In this document: one piece after another, positions 45,413 to 53,790 of the stretch
How positions within the stretch are numbered: the first letter of the stretch is position 1
Layout: each line of letters begins with the position of its first letter
Assembly (NCBI RefSeq): GCF_003628535.1
Contig: NZ_RBCI01000002.1
Location: 62,001 to 126,000, forward strand
Direction: 5' to 3'
From: Flavisolibacter nicotianae
Lineage (GTDB): Bacteria > Bacteroidota > Bacteroidia > Chitinophagales > Chitinophagaceae
DNA length: 64,000 bases
Program-made: the position numbers and the translations under genes
The notes under the pieces: generated by a model
Seen by the model: only the letters and a program-made list of their open reading frames with translations
Database searches by the model: none
What the model was told of the DNA's origin: nothing

Positions 45413-45741
45413 GTAATTGTTTTGAATGCTTAGATGCCTGCTCGTTCAGTTTCCATAAGCAATCAATATATTTTTTTACGCCGTTGGTGTTGAAGCAGGC
45501 GTATGATATCGACTCAACACAAATGGCATAAAATTATCTCCTTGGGAGATTTGGTGAATCATTTTAATGACAACCCTTCGCTAGTGTGTCTCCCGCAGTA
45601 GACTCATACTCGAGAGGGAAAGGTCAGGGGAAATGCAACGGGTTTGTAGTGAACCGATGATTCCCAAGGGAGTGTTTTTTAGAGGTGAGTTGCTACAGCG
45701 GAAGACGCATCGGATAAGGGAGAAGCTATTTATATAAATAG
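45413..45741. other. AT-rich intergenic region before the orphan gene
   Basis: 329 bp without a credible gene, promoter or repeat that I can see. Confidence 0.4.
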
Positions 45742-46458
45742 CTAAAGGCTATCATTAAAGAAGTTTAATTCCGTTTCATCAAGGAATTTTACTTCTTGCG
45801 AAATAGTATTTCTTTTTAAATCATATATACAGCTCAAATCTCTCCTGAGGTATTTAAGGCCCCAAAACTCTTGATAACTTGATTGTGATAAATCAGTAAA
45901 AGATTCATCAATTCCCAATGGCGGACGAAAAAAACAAATGCTCTTTTTTTCGTCTTTAATAGCAGGTATATGAATTTCTTCTGGAAAATGGTCTTCCAGC
46001 CAAAATGATTTGAATCTTTTACTTACTTCTGCAAGTATCGAATCTAGTGTTTCTAAAATGCCAACGTTATTTACAGAATAAATAATGATTTTTGAATCGG
46101 ACAATTCTAGGCATAAAGTATTGACTTCTAAAAATTGATTTTTTTTCTTTAAATTTTCATATGCCCTTTTCAGCGGTTTAAATAGTAAAGAATCCAAATA
46201 TGGGTCTGCAACCTTATCTATCGCTTTTCCGCCTAAATAGCCAACTACGATTTTTAAATAATTTTCAAGAGGAAGATTGATAAACCAATCTATAAAAAAA
46301 TGATAGGCTCCAGCACCTCTTCCCTGAGGTATACCTTTAACCAGAGAGATATAAGACTCAGATAAAGATGATTTAAATGCCTCTATCTCTTCAAAATCTT
46401 CTTTTCCGTCTGGTCCTGTAAATAAACCGTAGCTAATTTTTAGTGAAGAATATCTCAT
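45742..46458 (-). CDS. Unrecognised AT-rich orphan protein
   Basis: Protein of 238 residues from ATG 46458 (MRYSSLKISYGLFTG) that I cannot assign. Codon use is strikingly AT-rich (AAA, ATT, TTT, AAT) against GC-rich neighbours. Residues about 60-120 contain a hydrophobic and helical stretch, LPLENYLKIVVGYLGGKAID, then KVADPYLDSLLFKPLKRAYE, and later ILAEVSKRFKSFWLEDHFP. There is no signal peptide. Nothing in the flanks suggests a partner apart from the equally AT-rich peptidase. A role in interbacterial conflict or defence is possible but unsupported. Confidence 0.7.
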   Translation of the reverse strand: MRYSSLKISYGLFTGPDGKEDFEEIEAFKSSLSESYISLVKGIPQGRGAGAYHFFIDWFINLPLENYLKIVVGYLGGKAIDKVADPYLDSLLFKPLKRAYENLKKKNQFLEVNTLCLELSDSKIIIYSVNNVGILETLDSILAEVSKRFKSFWLEDHFPEEIHIPAIKDEKKSICFFRPPLGIDESFTDLSQSSYQEFWGLKYLRRDLSCIYDLKRNTISQEVKFLDETELNFFNDSL

Positions 46459-46763
46459 ACAATTCCGACTAACGTTTTGCAACTAATTGATAAGAACTTC
46501 CAGATTGTCAGTTGTGGATTAAACATAGTGATAAGTTTTTTCATTTACTGCACCTTTCGTTTCTTTCTTCTTGCATCTGGAAAAGAGAAGCACATCTGTA
46601 CTCCCACTGAGTGGTTAATATGTAATGGTGCGATAAGTAACCAAAGACGTCATGAAATCTTTTCCGGATAACTTTCTGGCACGCATCAATACTTACCTTT
46701 TTCGTTTTTCATTTTATACCGTTTCGGCAATCGGTTTTTCGCTCTCCCGCTACCTTTGCCGCC
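46459..46763. other. Intergenic region between orphan and helicase
   Basis: 305 bp. It holds the helicase promoter (46751-46758) at its right edge; no other element is clear. Confidence 0.45.
46751..46758 (+). promoter_or_regulatory. -7 promoter element of the SF1 helicase, near-leaderless
   Basis: TACCTTTGC, perfect TAnnTTTG, ends 5 bp before the ATG at 46764. The transcript would start at or near the start codon. Confidence 0.65.
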
Positions 46764-48665
46764 ATGGATTATTTCAAGCGGCTCGCCGAATTGCTGCAGA
46801 CCGAAAAAGAGGAAGACCGCAGGCAGTACGAAAGCCTCACCTCCCATTTGCCTGTTGCGGAGCGAAGAGAGAACGGCATGAGCTGGTATCCCGTCGCCAT
46901 CCGCGATACGGAAATCGGCCGCGGCGATTACCTGGCTGTCGAAGTGGAACGCACCACCCACCAGGATATCATTCACCAGTTTCGCTTTGGCACCACGGCC
47001 GCTCTTTTTTCCAACCACGATCCCCGGGCCGACAGGGTGGAGGGCACCGTTACCCACATCAGCGGCAACCGCCTGAAACTTTCGTTGCGCATCGATGAAT
47101 TGCCCGACTGGTGCCGCAATGGCAAGCTGGGTATCGATGCCGTGTTTGACGAGAACAGTTACCAGGAAATGGAAGCAGCGCTAAAGCTGGCGCCGGCAAT
47201 CGCGGAAAAAAAAGAGGAAGGGGAGTTGATCCAAATTCTCACCGGCGCAAAAAAGCCAACCTTTCACACAGAACATTCCATAGCCAAACCGGAACGGCTG
47301 AACAGGAGCCAGCAGGAGGCCGTTGAAAAAATCGTGGCCGCCAACAGCCTGGCCATCGTTCACGGCCCGCCGGGGACGGGCAAAACCACCACGCTGGTGC
47401 AGGCCATCAAGGCGCTGCTCCAAAAAGAGCACCGGCAAATCCTGGTCGTGGCACCCAGCAATGCAGCGGTTGACCTGCTGAGCGAAAAGCTTTCCGACGA
47501 AGGACTCAACGTGGTGCGTGTGGGCAACCCGGCCCGGGTGAACGAGCGGCAGATGGCGCTGACCCTCGACAGCAAGACGGCTGCACACAACAGCGCCAAA
47601 GAAATCAGACGGTTGAAAAAACAGGCAGCCGAGTACCGCGACCTGGCGCAGAAATACAAGCGCAATTTCGGTGCTGCCGAACGGGAGCAGCGCAAGGCCC
47701 TTTTTGCCGAAGCCCGCAACATCAGCAGGGAGGTGGAAAAGACGGAGCAGTACATCGTGGACGATATTCTCTCCCGGGCCGATGTGATCACGGCAACCCT
47801 TGTGGGTGCGGCCCATTACACCGTGCGGCAGCGGCGCTACCATACGGTGGTGATCGACGAAGCCGGGCAGGCCCTGGAACCGGCCTGCTGGATACCGGTG
47901 CCGAAAGCAGGGAAGCTGGTCATGGCGGGTGATCACCAACAGTTGCCGCCCACCATCAAATCGGGTGCGGCCGCAAAAGAGCTTGGCGTTACACTGCTGG
48001 AAAAAGCGGTTGCCTTGCACCCCGAAGCGGTGGTGCTGCTCGAAGAGCAATACCGCATGAACGAGATCATTGCCGGTTTCTCCTCGCAGGAGTTTTACGA
48101 TAACCGCCTGAAGGCCGATGCGGCGGTTGCCCACTGGACAATCTTTAACGGCGACGACCCCCTGCTTTTTATCGACACGGCTGGCTGCGGCTACGAGGAG
48201 CTGCACGAAGGAACCGGTATCTCCAACCCGGAGGAAGCGGCTTTTTTGCTGCGGCAGGTGGCACACTACGCGGAGCGGTTAAAGAACTTCTTCGTCCCCG
48301 AACAGTTCCCCAGCATCGCCGTGATCTCGCCCTACCGTCACCAGGTGGAAGCGCTGAAGGAGGGTGTGCAAAACCATCCCTTGCTACGGGAAATGGGTGC
48401 GTCTCTTTCCGTCAATACCATCGACAGCTTCCAGGGACAGGAACGCGACGCTGTGTTTATCAGCCTCACCCGCAGCAATGCCGACAGCACCATTGGCTTT
48501 CTCTCCGACATCCGCCGCATGAACGTGGCCATGACCCGGGCCCGCAAAAAACTGGTGGTAGTGGGCGACAGCGCCACGCTTTCGCAGTTCCCGTTCTATG
48601 CCGATTTTATCCACTACGCACAGGCGCATAACGCGTACCAGAGTGCGTGGGAGCTGATGGAGTAA
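46764..48665 (+). CDS. SF1B helicase (IGHMBP2/UPF1-like)
   Basis: Superfamily 1 nucleic-acid helicase, 633 residues. The N-terminal 150 residues resemble the beta-barrel domain of IGHMBP2/UPF1-type enzymes. Walker A is GPPGTGKTTT near residue 200, then VVAPSNAAVD (Ia), VVIDEAGQALEP (II), MAGDHQQLPP (III), EEQYRMNE (IV), VISPYRHQ, NTIDSFQGQERDAVFISLTRS (V) and NVAMTRARKKLVVVGD (VI). A 50-residue charged helical insert (LKKQAAEYRDLAQKYKRNF) lies between Ia and II. Substrate, RNA or DNA, is unknown in bacteria. Confidence 0.95.
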   Translation: MDYFKRLAELLQTEKEEDRRQYESLTSHLPVAERRENGMSWYPVAIRDTEIGRGDYLAVEVERTTHQDIIHQFRFGTTAALFSNHDPRADRVEGTVTHISGNRLKLSLRIDELPDWCRNGKLGIDAVFDENSYQEMEAALKLAPAIAEKKEEGELIQILTGAKKPTFHTEHSIAKPERLNRSQQEAVEKIVAANSLAIVHGPPGTGKTTTLVQAIKALLQKEHRQILVVAPSNAAVDLLSEKLSDEGLNVVRVGNPARVNERQMALTLDSKTAAHNSAKEIRRLKKQAAEYRDLAQKYKRNFGAAEREQRKALFAEARNISREVEKTEQYIVDDILSRADVITATLVGAAHYTVRQRRYHTVVIDEAGQALEPACWIPVPKAGKLVMAGDHQQLPPTIKSGAAAKELGVTLLEKAVALHPEAVVLLEEQYRMNEIIAGFSSQEFYDNRLKADAAVAHWTIFNGDDPLLFIDTAGCGYEELHEGTGISNPEEAAFLLRQVAHYAERLKNFFVPEQFPSIAVISPYRHQVEALKEGVQNHPLLREMGASLSVNTIDSFQGQERDAVFISLTRSNADSTIGFLSDIRRMNVAMTRARKKLVVVGDSATLSQFPFYADFIHYAQAHNAYQSAWELME

Positions 48666-49080
48666 GCGCTCCTTCCATCCTCAAAAGGGGACTGAACGGG
48701 GCGCAGACCCTTGCCTGCAGTATCCTCATGCAGGTCGGCAAGCATTCTGCTTTCGCAGTGCCGTTTGTTTCGCTTTGCACTGCCAGTCCAGCTTTTAAAT
48801 ACACTGTAAAAGCGCAGTTTCTTGCTTGTCATCCCGGTGCAGGAGGGAGTTGTGTGCAAGGAGAAAGAAGGGTAAAAGCGTTACAGTGCCGTTGCTTTGC
48901 CTGCAGCAGTCAGAACGGAGTCCTTGTACCCTGGCATGACAGGCGGGTGGGCCTGGCAGGTGAATGGTTGCTGAGGGTAAGTGAGATGCTGCAAGCGGGC
49001 ATTGGAGCGAACGCCAAATCCTCCTTGGGGGATCGAATGGGCTTCCGTAAATTCAGGGCTTCTTATCAACCCGATTGTTT
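48666..49080. other. Structured intergenic region with nested inverted repeats
   Basis: 415 bp without a gene. TGTCATCCCGG (48827-48837) faces CCTGGCATGACA (48930-48941); CACTGTAA (48802-48809) faces TTACAGTG (48880-48888). Short frames on both strands lack domains. Confidence 0.5.
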
Positions 49081-49488
49081 ATGTCAACCCAAAGCCGAAA
49101 ATCATTTATGGCCACTTCTGCTCTTCTTGCGGCCGGCGTAGCCGCCACTGCACTTTCTTCTTTTTCCGAACCGGAGAAAAAAGGGATTATTCACCACGTC
49201 TTTTTCTGGCTCAAGAACCCGGGTTCCAAAGAAGACCAGGACAAGCTGATCGCGGGCCTGCAAACCCTGCGCAAAATCAAAGTGATCAAAAAAATGTACA
49301 TCGGCGTGCCGGCTTCCACCGAAAAACGCGACGTCGTGGACAACAGCTACGCGGCTTCGGAACTGATGTTCTTCGACAATCTTGCCGACCAAAAGGCCTA
49401 CCAGGATGATCCCATTCACCAGAAATTTATTGCCGACTGCTCGCACCTCTGGGAAAAAGTAGTCGTGTACGACGTGCAGGATGTTTGA
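49081..49488 (+). CDS. Dabb-domain (stress-responsive A/B barrel) protein, exported
   Basis: Small alpha-beta barrel of 135 residues. ATG 49081 starts a hydrophobic leader ([20 protein letters not shown]). The Dabb domain has [40 protein letters not shown], and [19 protein letters not shown], in which the HxxF and D residues are typical. Members often act as small enzymes on polyketide-like molecules or are stress-induced; function here unknown. Confidence 0.88.
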   Translation: MSTQSRKSFMATSALLAAGVAATALSSFSEPEKKGIIHHVFFWLKNPGSKEDQDKLIAGLQTLRKIKVIKKMYIGVPASTEKRDVVDNSYAASELMFFDNLADQKAYQDDPIHQKFIADCSHLWEKVVVYDVQDV

Positions 49489-49567
49489 ATAAAAGATGTA
49501 CGCACAGGCAGCACGGAAAGACACGGCTAATTTTTCCGTGTTCATTCGTGCGATCTGTGAGAAACCC

Positions 49568-50491
49568 TCACAAATACGTCTTCAAAAACCGGAAGAGTTG
49601 CTGCCGGATTTCCGGTGAATCGAACATGGGTCCGTAGTGCGGCGCACCGGGAACGATGATCAATTCGTTGGGTATGCCGTACACCTTCAGCCAGCCGCTT
49701 AACAGCTTCGAGAGGGTGTTGGGTACCGACTCGTCTTTTTCCCCGTTCACAATCAGGAAGGGCGGATCGCCCTTGTCGATGTAGGTGACAGGGCTTGCCC
49801 GCCGGGCAAGGTCGGGCCGCTCGAGGGGCTGGGCGCCGAGGAGCTGGGCCACCGGGCTGCCGGCATTGTTGGCCGCGGTGTCGGTGCTCATCGAGGCTGC
49901 CACCAGGTCGGAAGGACCATAGAAGTCGAGCACACATTTGATGCGGAAGGCCGGCTTTATACCGTTTGCATAAAATTCGTTTACCGTGTTGTTGTTCGAC
50001 AGGCCCTGGAGGGAAGCCAGGTGTCCGCCGGCTGAAAAGCCGATCAGCGCTATGTGGGCAGGGTCCAGGTTGTACCGGGCGGCATTCCGGAAAAGAAAAT
50101 CGAGGGCCTGGTTGCAGTCCCGGATCTGTGCCGGGAAGGGCGCCGTTGTGCTGAAGCGGTAGTCGATGGAAGCAAGGGCGTAGCCGCTGTCGACCAGGGC
50201 TTTTACCGTGGCCTTCATGTAACCCATATCGGCGTATTTGTCGTTGTGGTTCCAGGCGCCGCCGTGAACCCAGACAACCAGCGGCCGTTTGCCTTTTGCT
50301 CCTGCCGGAAGATAAAGGTCGAGCAGGTGTTTTTGCAGCGTGTCGCCGGCATAGGGGATGTTGCTGTGAAAAATGGTTCCTTTTGAAAAGAACGCCTGGG
50401 TGGTGGCCGCGTTTTGTGCGGATGCGTTTATGGCGCCGATAGCCCAAAGCAGCAGCAGCAGCCGGAAGGAGAGGGTCGTCATTCTTTTCAT
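49568..50491 (-). CDS. Exported alpha/beta-hydrolase esterase (BD-FAE-like)
   Basis: Esterase of 307 residues. ATG 50491 opens a signal peptide (LLLLLWAIGAINASAQ). VVWVHGGAWNHNDKYA is the HGGxW oxyanion motif, and IALIGFSAGGHLASL the nucleophile Ser. The acid is in VNGEKDESVPN and the His in VPGAPHYGP. Such enzymes remove acetyl, feruloyl or other acyl groups from glycans. It shares a 305-bp divergent region with the M23 peptidase. Confidence 0.92.
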   Translation of the reverse strand: MKRMTTLSFRLLLLLWAIGAINASAQNAATTQAFFSKGTIFHSNIPYAGDTLQKHLLDLYLPAGAKGKRPLVVWVHGGAWNHNDKYADMGYMKATVKALVDSGYALASIDYRFSTTAPFPAQIRDCNQALDFLFRNAARYNLDPAHIALIGFSAGGHLASLQGLSNNNTVNEFYANGIKPAFRIKCVLDFYGPSDLVAASMSTDTAANNAGSPVAQLLGAQPLERPDLARRASPVTYIDKGDPPFLIVNGEKDESVPNTLSKLLSGWLKVYGIPNELIIVPGAPHYGPMFDSPEIRQQLFRFLKTYL

Positions 50492-50589
50492 ACAAGCGGT
50501 GTTGGTTAAATGTAGTGAAATTCGACCGGGCCTGTGCCGGTTGGTCTTTTCCTCTTCGACCCGTTTTTGTCTGATAACACGAGTGTCGG

Positions 50590-50676
50590 GTATCAAGATA
50601 TTAAGATATTGGATATTGGGATATTTCCTGCTACCAATATCGCAATATCTACTAACCAATATCCGACATCCGACGA
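50590..50676. repeat. Palindromic ATATTGG repeat, copy C (inverted)
   Basis: Core 50614-50639 is the reverse complement of cores A and B with three changes. It lies between the divergent esterase and M23 genes, so it is not simply a terminator. Confidence 0.8.
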
Positions 50677-50796
50677 CCAGGCCACCGAAGAAAAACGATG
50701 GAAAATGATGCGGCAAAAACCCTCGCCCTTTGCGAACGATCTTTTTTATTTTCCGCGGTTTCCGGCGTAATGTTTGCTGAGAGAGGCCGCACAACT

Positions 50797-51954
50797 ATGA
50801 AAAACCGTTCACGCTTTCTCCTGCTCCCCGCCATATTCTGCATGGCCTGCAGCACACCCATTGGAAAGATCTTCGACAAGAAAACACCGCACGAGGAATA
50901 CGCCGAAAAGCTCGATGACAAAGACCTCGATAAAACAGCCGACGGACTTGCCTGGCAGGCGGCTTCGCAGGCCGCACTGGAGGCCCCGGTAAGCATTGCC
51001 CTGCCCTACCGGCAGCAGGGCTTTTTTCATGCGGACAAACCCCGTGCGATGGGATTGCAGTTTACCGCCAGGCCCGGGGAGTTGCTGCGGTTTTCACTAA
51101 CCCGGAAGAGCGGCAATGCATTGCCCATTTACGCCGACCTTTTCCGGCAGTCACAAACATCTGCACCGGTGCTTTCGGCCGATACCGGCAGCACAAGCTT
51201 CAGCTTTGCCGTGGAGGAAGCCGGCGCCTACGTGTTGCGCCTGCAACCGGAACTGTTCCGCTCCGGCGAATACACACTTTCCATTTCCATTGCTCCTTCC
51301 ATCGGCTTTCCCGTTTCGGGTGGCAAGGCCCGTGTGGCCAGCGTGTGGGGCGACCGCCGCGACGGCGGCAGGCGTCGGCACGAAGGCATTGACATTTTTG
51401 CACCGAAGCTGACTCCTGCCGTGGCAGCGGCGGATGGAATAGTTACCGGGGTGCGGACCGGCGGCATCGGCGGGAAAACCGTTTGGCTGCGCCCCGAAGG
51501 AAAAACGTACACCTTGTATTATGCCCACCTCGACCGGCAACTGGTGCACGAAGGACAACGGGTGAAAAAAGGCGATGTCGTCGGGTTGGTTGGCAATACG
51601 GGCAATGCCCGGCACACGCCTTCGCACCTGCATTTTGGCGTGTACACCGCTGCCGGTCCGCTTGATCCGCTGCCCTTTGTCGACCGCGATGAAAAAGCCG
51701 CACCCGCCCTGGAATCAAAAACTCTCGCCAACCTGCTGAAGCTGAAAAAAGCACAGGTGGTGACGGGAGGCCCGGCCGTTAAGGGAGCCACCTCGCTGGT
51801 GCCGCTGGCGGTGGATGCACAGGGCTACCTGGCCGAAGCGCCGGATGGCCGGCGGCTGCAATTACCCTTCAGTGCCGTAGAGCCCACCAAAGAACCGGTG
51901 AAGCGGCTGAACGACATTGCCGTTTATCAGTCTCAGCCTGCACGCAAGTCATAA
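50797..51954 (+). CDS. M23-family metallopeptidase, probable lipoprotein
   Basis: Peptidoglycan endopeptidase of the LytM type, 385 residues. ATG 50797; hydrophobic leader ends FCMAC (Cys18), a weak lipobox. The catalytic domain has RRHEGIDIFAP (HxxxD), YYAHLDRQL and SHLHFGVY (HxH), all zinc ligands. The N-terminal region before it is a beta-rich pre-domain. The C-terminal 100 residues look like an SH3-like domain. Full motif set suggests an active enzyme on periplasmic murein. Confidence 0.93.
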   Translation: MKNRSRFLLLPAIFCMACSTPIGKIFDKKTPHEEYAEKLDDKDLDKTADGLAWQAASQAALEAPVSIALPYRQQGFFHADKPRAMGLQFTARPGELLRFSLTRKSGNALPIYADLFRQSQTSAPVLSADTGSTSFSFAVEEAGAYVLRLQPELFRSGEYTLSISIAPSIGFPVSGGKARVASVWGDRRDGGRRRHEGIDIFAPKLTPAVAAADGIVTGVRTGGIGGKTVWLRPEGKTYTLYYAHLDRQLVHEGQRVKKGDVVGLVGNTGNARHTPSHLHFGVYTAAGPLDPLPFVDRDEKAAPALESKTLANLLKLKKAQVVTGGPAVKGATSLVPLAVDAQGYLAEAPDGRRLQLPFSAVEPTKEPVKRLNDIAVYQSQPARKS

Positions 51955-52001
51955 GCTTTTTTGAAGAAGTCTGAGTAAATTAGACGGACAAACCGTTTAT
52001 T

Positions 52002-52235
52002 ATGCCACAAAGCCGTCACCGCCAGGGCCACCCGTTTCAAAAACCGGCATCCATCCCGTCTGCCCAGCGGGTAAAAGGCCGGATTATCTGGGCTATTCTT
52101 TTTGCCGTCTTTGGTTTTGCGATCGTTTATTTTGCCTCCGAGGGCAGTTGGCTGGTTATTCTTGCCGGTGCGTTGATCGGTGCTTTTATCGGCTACTTTG
52201 CAGGCAAGAGCATGGAGCAGGACGCGAAGGCGTGA
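52002..52235 (+). CDS. Small two-helix membrane protein
   Basis: Unrecognised protein of 77 residues. A basic N-terminus (MPQSRHRQGHPFQKP) precedes two hydrophobic segments, IIWAILFAVFGFAIVYFA and WLVILAGALIGAFIGYFAG, the second Gly-rich. It is a plausible inner-membrane protein, on the same strand as the M23 gene 47 bp upstream. No homology was recognised. Confidence 0.65.
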   Translation: MPQSRHRQGHPFQKPASIPSAQRVKGRIIWAILFAVFGFAIVYFASEGSWLVILAGALIGAFIGYFAGKSMEQDAKA

Positions 52236-52237
52236 AA

Positions 52238-52376
52238 GGAGAAACGTCAAACGTCAAACAGGAGACTAAAGCGGTTCACGAGTTTGTTTGAAGAGAACTT
52301 CGGTACAAACTATCGTTCGGGGACTTACCATTGAATGTTTCCGTCGTTTCACGTTTGACGTCTCACCTCTCAGGTA
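52238..52376. repeat. Palindromic ACGTCAAACGTC word repeat
   Basis: GAAACGTCAAACGTCAAAC on the left faces CGTTTCACGTTTGACGTCTC on the right, with an AT-moderate middle. It starts 2 bp past the stop of the small membrane protein and runs to the stop of the TerB-like gene. Confidence 0.75.
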
Positions 52377-52795
52377 AGCAGGTTCCACCGGTTGCGCATT
52401 AAAAAGGTGGCGATCATTACCCGCATCAGTTCAATGGAGATGCCCAGCGAGAGAGCGGCAAGCCCCACGATCTCGCTTTCGGCGGTCGAGAGTTCGCCAT
52501 CGTTCGTGAGCAGCTCACAGATCATGGCAAACAGGGTTTCGCGGAAGGACTCCGAAATGAAAGACGCACTGTATTCAATGACATTTTTATTCCCGTAGGT
52601 TGCCAGCAGCGGCATGGCTTTATGGGCCAGCATGTCGAGCGGGTAACCCTGGAATTTAGCGGAATGGGCCAGCATGCGGGAAAGGTGGCGGAACTGTGCA
52701 TCAATCACCGCCTGGTCGTGCTGCCCGATCATGCAGCTTAAGATGATGGCTACGGCGGCCTCCTGTTCGTTTTCGATGGCAACTGGTAATGTCAT
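52370..52795 (-). CDS. TerB-like protein
   Basis: Cytoplasmic all-helical protein of 141 residues. ATG 52795 gives MTLPVAIENEQEAAVAIILS. The stretch ICELLTNDGELSTAESEIVG has the acidic DGE pair of TerB-like domains, and the rest matches the helix spacing. TerB-family proteins are linked to tellurite and stress responses; no ter partners are here. The family call is moderate. Confidence 0.7.
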   Translation of the reverse strand: MTLPVAIENEQEAAVAIILSCMIGQHDQAVIDAQFRHLSRMLAHSAKFQGYPLDMLAHKAMPLLATYGNKNVIEYSASFISESFRETLFAMICELLTNDGELSTAESEIVGLAALSLGISIELMRVMIATFLMRNRWNLLT

Positions 52796-52944
52796 GGGAT
52801 AACTGTTGGGATTCTTTACCAAGATACAGAACGCCGCCGATGTTTTTATGGTACCGGAGCAGGGAGCGGCAAAAACAGTTGTTCTCCGCGAAGGCTGCCT
52901 GAGGGGATGCCTTTCTTCGCCTATTTTTACACCAATCTTTTACC

Positions 52945-53454
52945 ATGAGCATTCGGATTTTTATTACCGGCGGAACTTTTGACAAGGAATACAATGAGCT
53001 GGACGGGCAACTTTTTTTTAAAGACTCGCACCTGCCCGAAATGCTGGATTTGGGTCGCAACCTGGTGCCGGTGGAGATCCGCACGCTGATGATGGTGGAC
53101 AGCCTGGAAATGACCGACGAAGACCGCGACCTGATTGCGGAGCACTGTAAAAAAAGCAAGGAAGACAAGATCATCATCACCCACGGTACCGATACCATGG
53201 CCGATACGGCCCAACTGCTGGACAAAAAAGTAAAAGGCAAAACCATTGTCATTACCGGTGCCATGATCCCCTATAAATTTGGCTCCTCGGATGGCTTGTT
53301 CAACCTGGGAAGTGCGCTGGCCTTTGTGCAAACCCTGAAGCACGGCGTGTATGTGGCCATGAACGGCCGTTATTTCAACGCCAACAATGTGCGCAAGAAC
53401 AAGGAGACGGGAGTGTTTGAAGAGATAACATCCTCTGTCCCTCTAAAGGGGTGA
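52945..53454 (+). CDS. Short single-domain asparaginase-like protein
   Basis: Protein of 169 residues matching the N-terminal domain of asparaginase. MSIRIFITGGTFDKEY holds the first catalytic Thr in TGGT, and IITHGTDTMADTA holds the second Thr/Asp pair. VITGAMIPY and GLFNLGSALAF follow. The C-terminal domain (about 150 residues) of full enzymes is absent; standalone short forms are known. The last residues, SSVPLKG, are read from a repeat (53431-53451), so the original stop may have been lost. Enzymatic activity is uncertain. Confidence 0.85.
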   Translation: MSIRIFITGGTFDKEYNELDGQLFFKDSHLPEMLDLGRNLVPVEIRTLMMVDSLEMTDEDRDLIAEHCKKSKEDKIIITHGTDTMADTAQLLDKKVKGKTIVITGAMIPYKFGSSDGLFNLGSALAFVQTLKHGVYVAMNGRYFNANNVRKNKETGVFEEITSSVPLKG

Positions 53455-53755
53455 CGTAGGTCTGCAAGACTTCTCTTTTCTTTTTCCAACATTATTGCTA
53501 TTGGCAGGATGCCAACGGCCTTTTTACAAATCGGCGGTTACTAACAACAAAAGAGAAAATGTGTTTTTAAGGTACCGGCTGTGATACGGCCGGTTCTTCC
53601 GGTACACAGTTTACTTACACGAAGGAAGGACACTCGTTCCCCTTCCATCATTCCGGTGGACAAATTTGTTGCTGTTGGCAACACGTGGTTGTCGAAATCG
53701 TAGAGTCCAGGAATGCAACAATGGCTCTCCTCAGCCTTTAAGGGAACAGAGGGGG
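53431..53755. repeat. Inverted pair of CCTCTGT(T/C)CC...AAAGG elements
   Basis: TCCTCTGTCCCTCTAAAGGG begins at 53431, and its inverse CCTTTAAGGGAACAGAGGGG begins at 53735. The left copy supplies the end of the asparaginase frame, and the right lies just upstream of the SPFH promoter. Confidence 0.6.
53501..53525 (+). terminator. Possible terminator after asparaginase
   Basis: TTGGCA-GGA-TGCCAA hairpin followed by CGGCCTTTTT. Short stem with 3-base loop. Confidence 0.5.
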
Positions 53756-53762
53756 ATTCGCC

Positions 53763-53770
53763 TACATTTG
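53763..53770 (+). promoter_or_regulatory. -7 promoter element of the SPFH gene
   Basis: TACATTTG, perfect TAnnTTTG, 20 bp before ATG 53791. It lies inside an upstream in-frame extension, which therefore cannot be coding. Confidence 0.7.
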
Positions 53771-53790
53771 TTTTACCAAATACATCCGCC

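Noticed and set aside
44090-46458. AT-rich patch as a mobile element with integrase or att sites
   Set aside because: No integrase, transposase, tRNA or flanking direct repeats were found; kept only as a composition anomaly.
48607-48859. Two minus-strand frames past the helicase stop
   Set aside because: They overlap the helicase end and structured gap, and have no domains.
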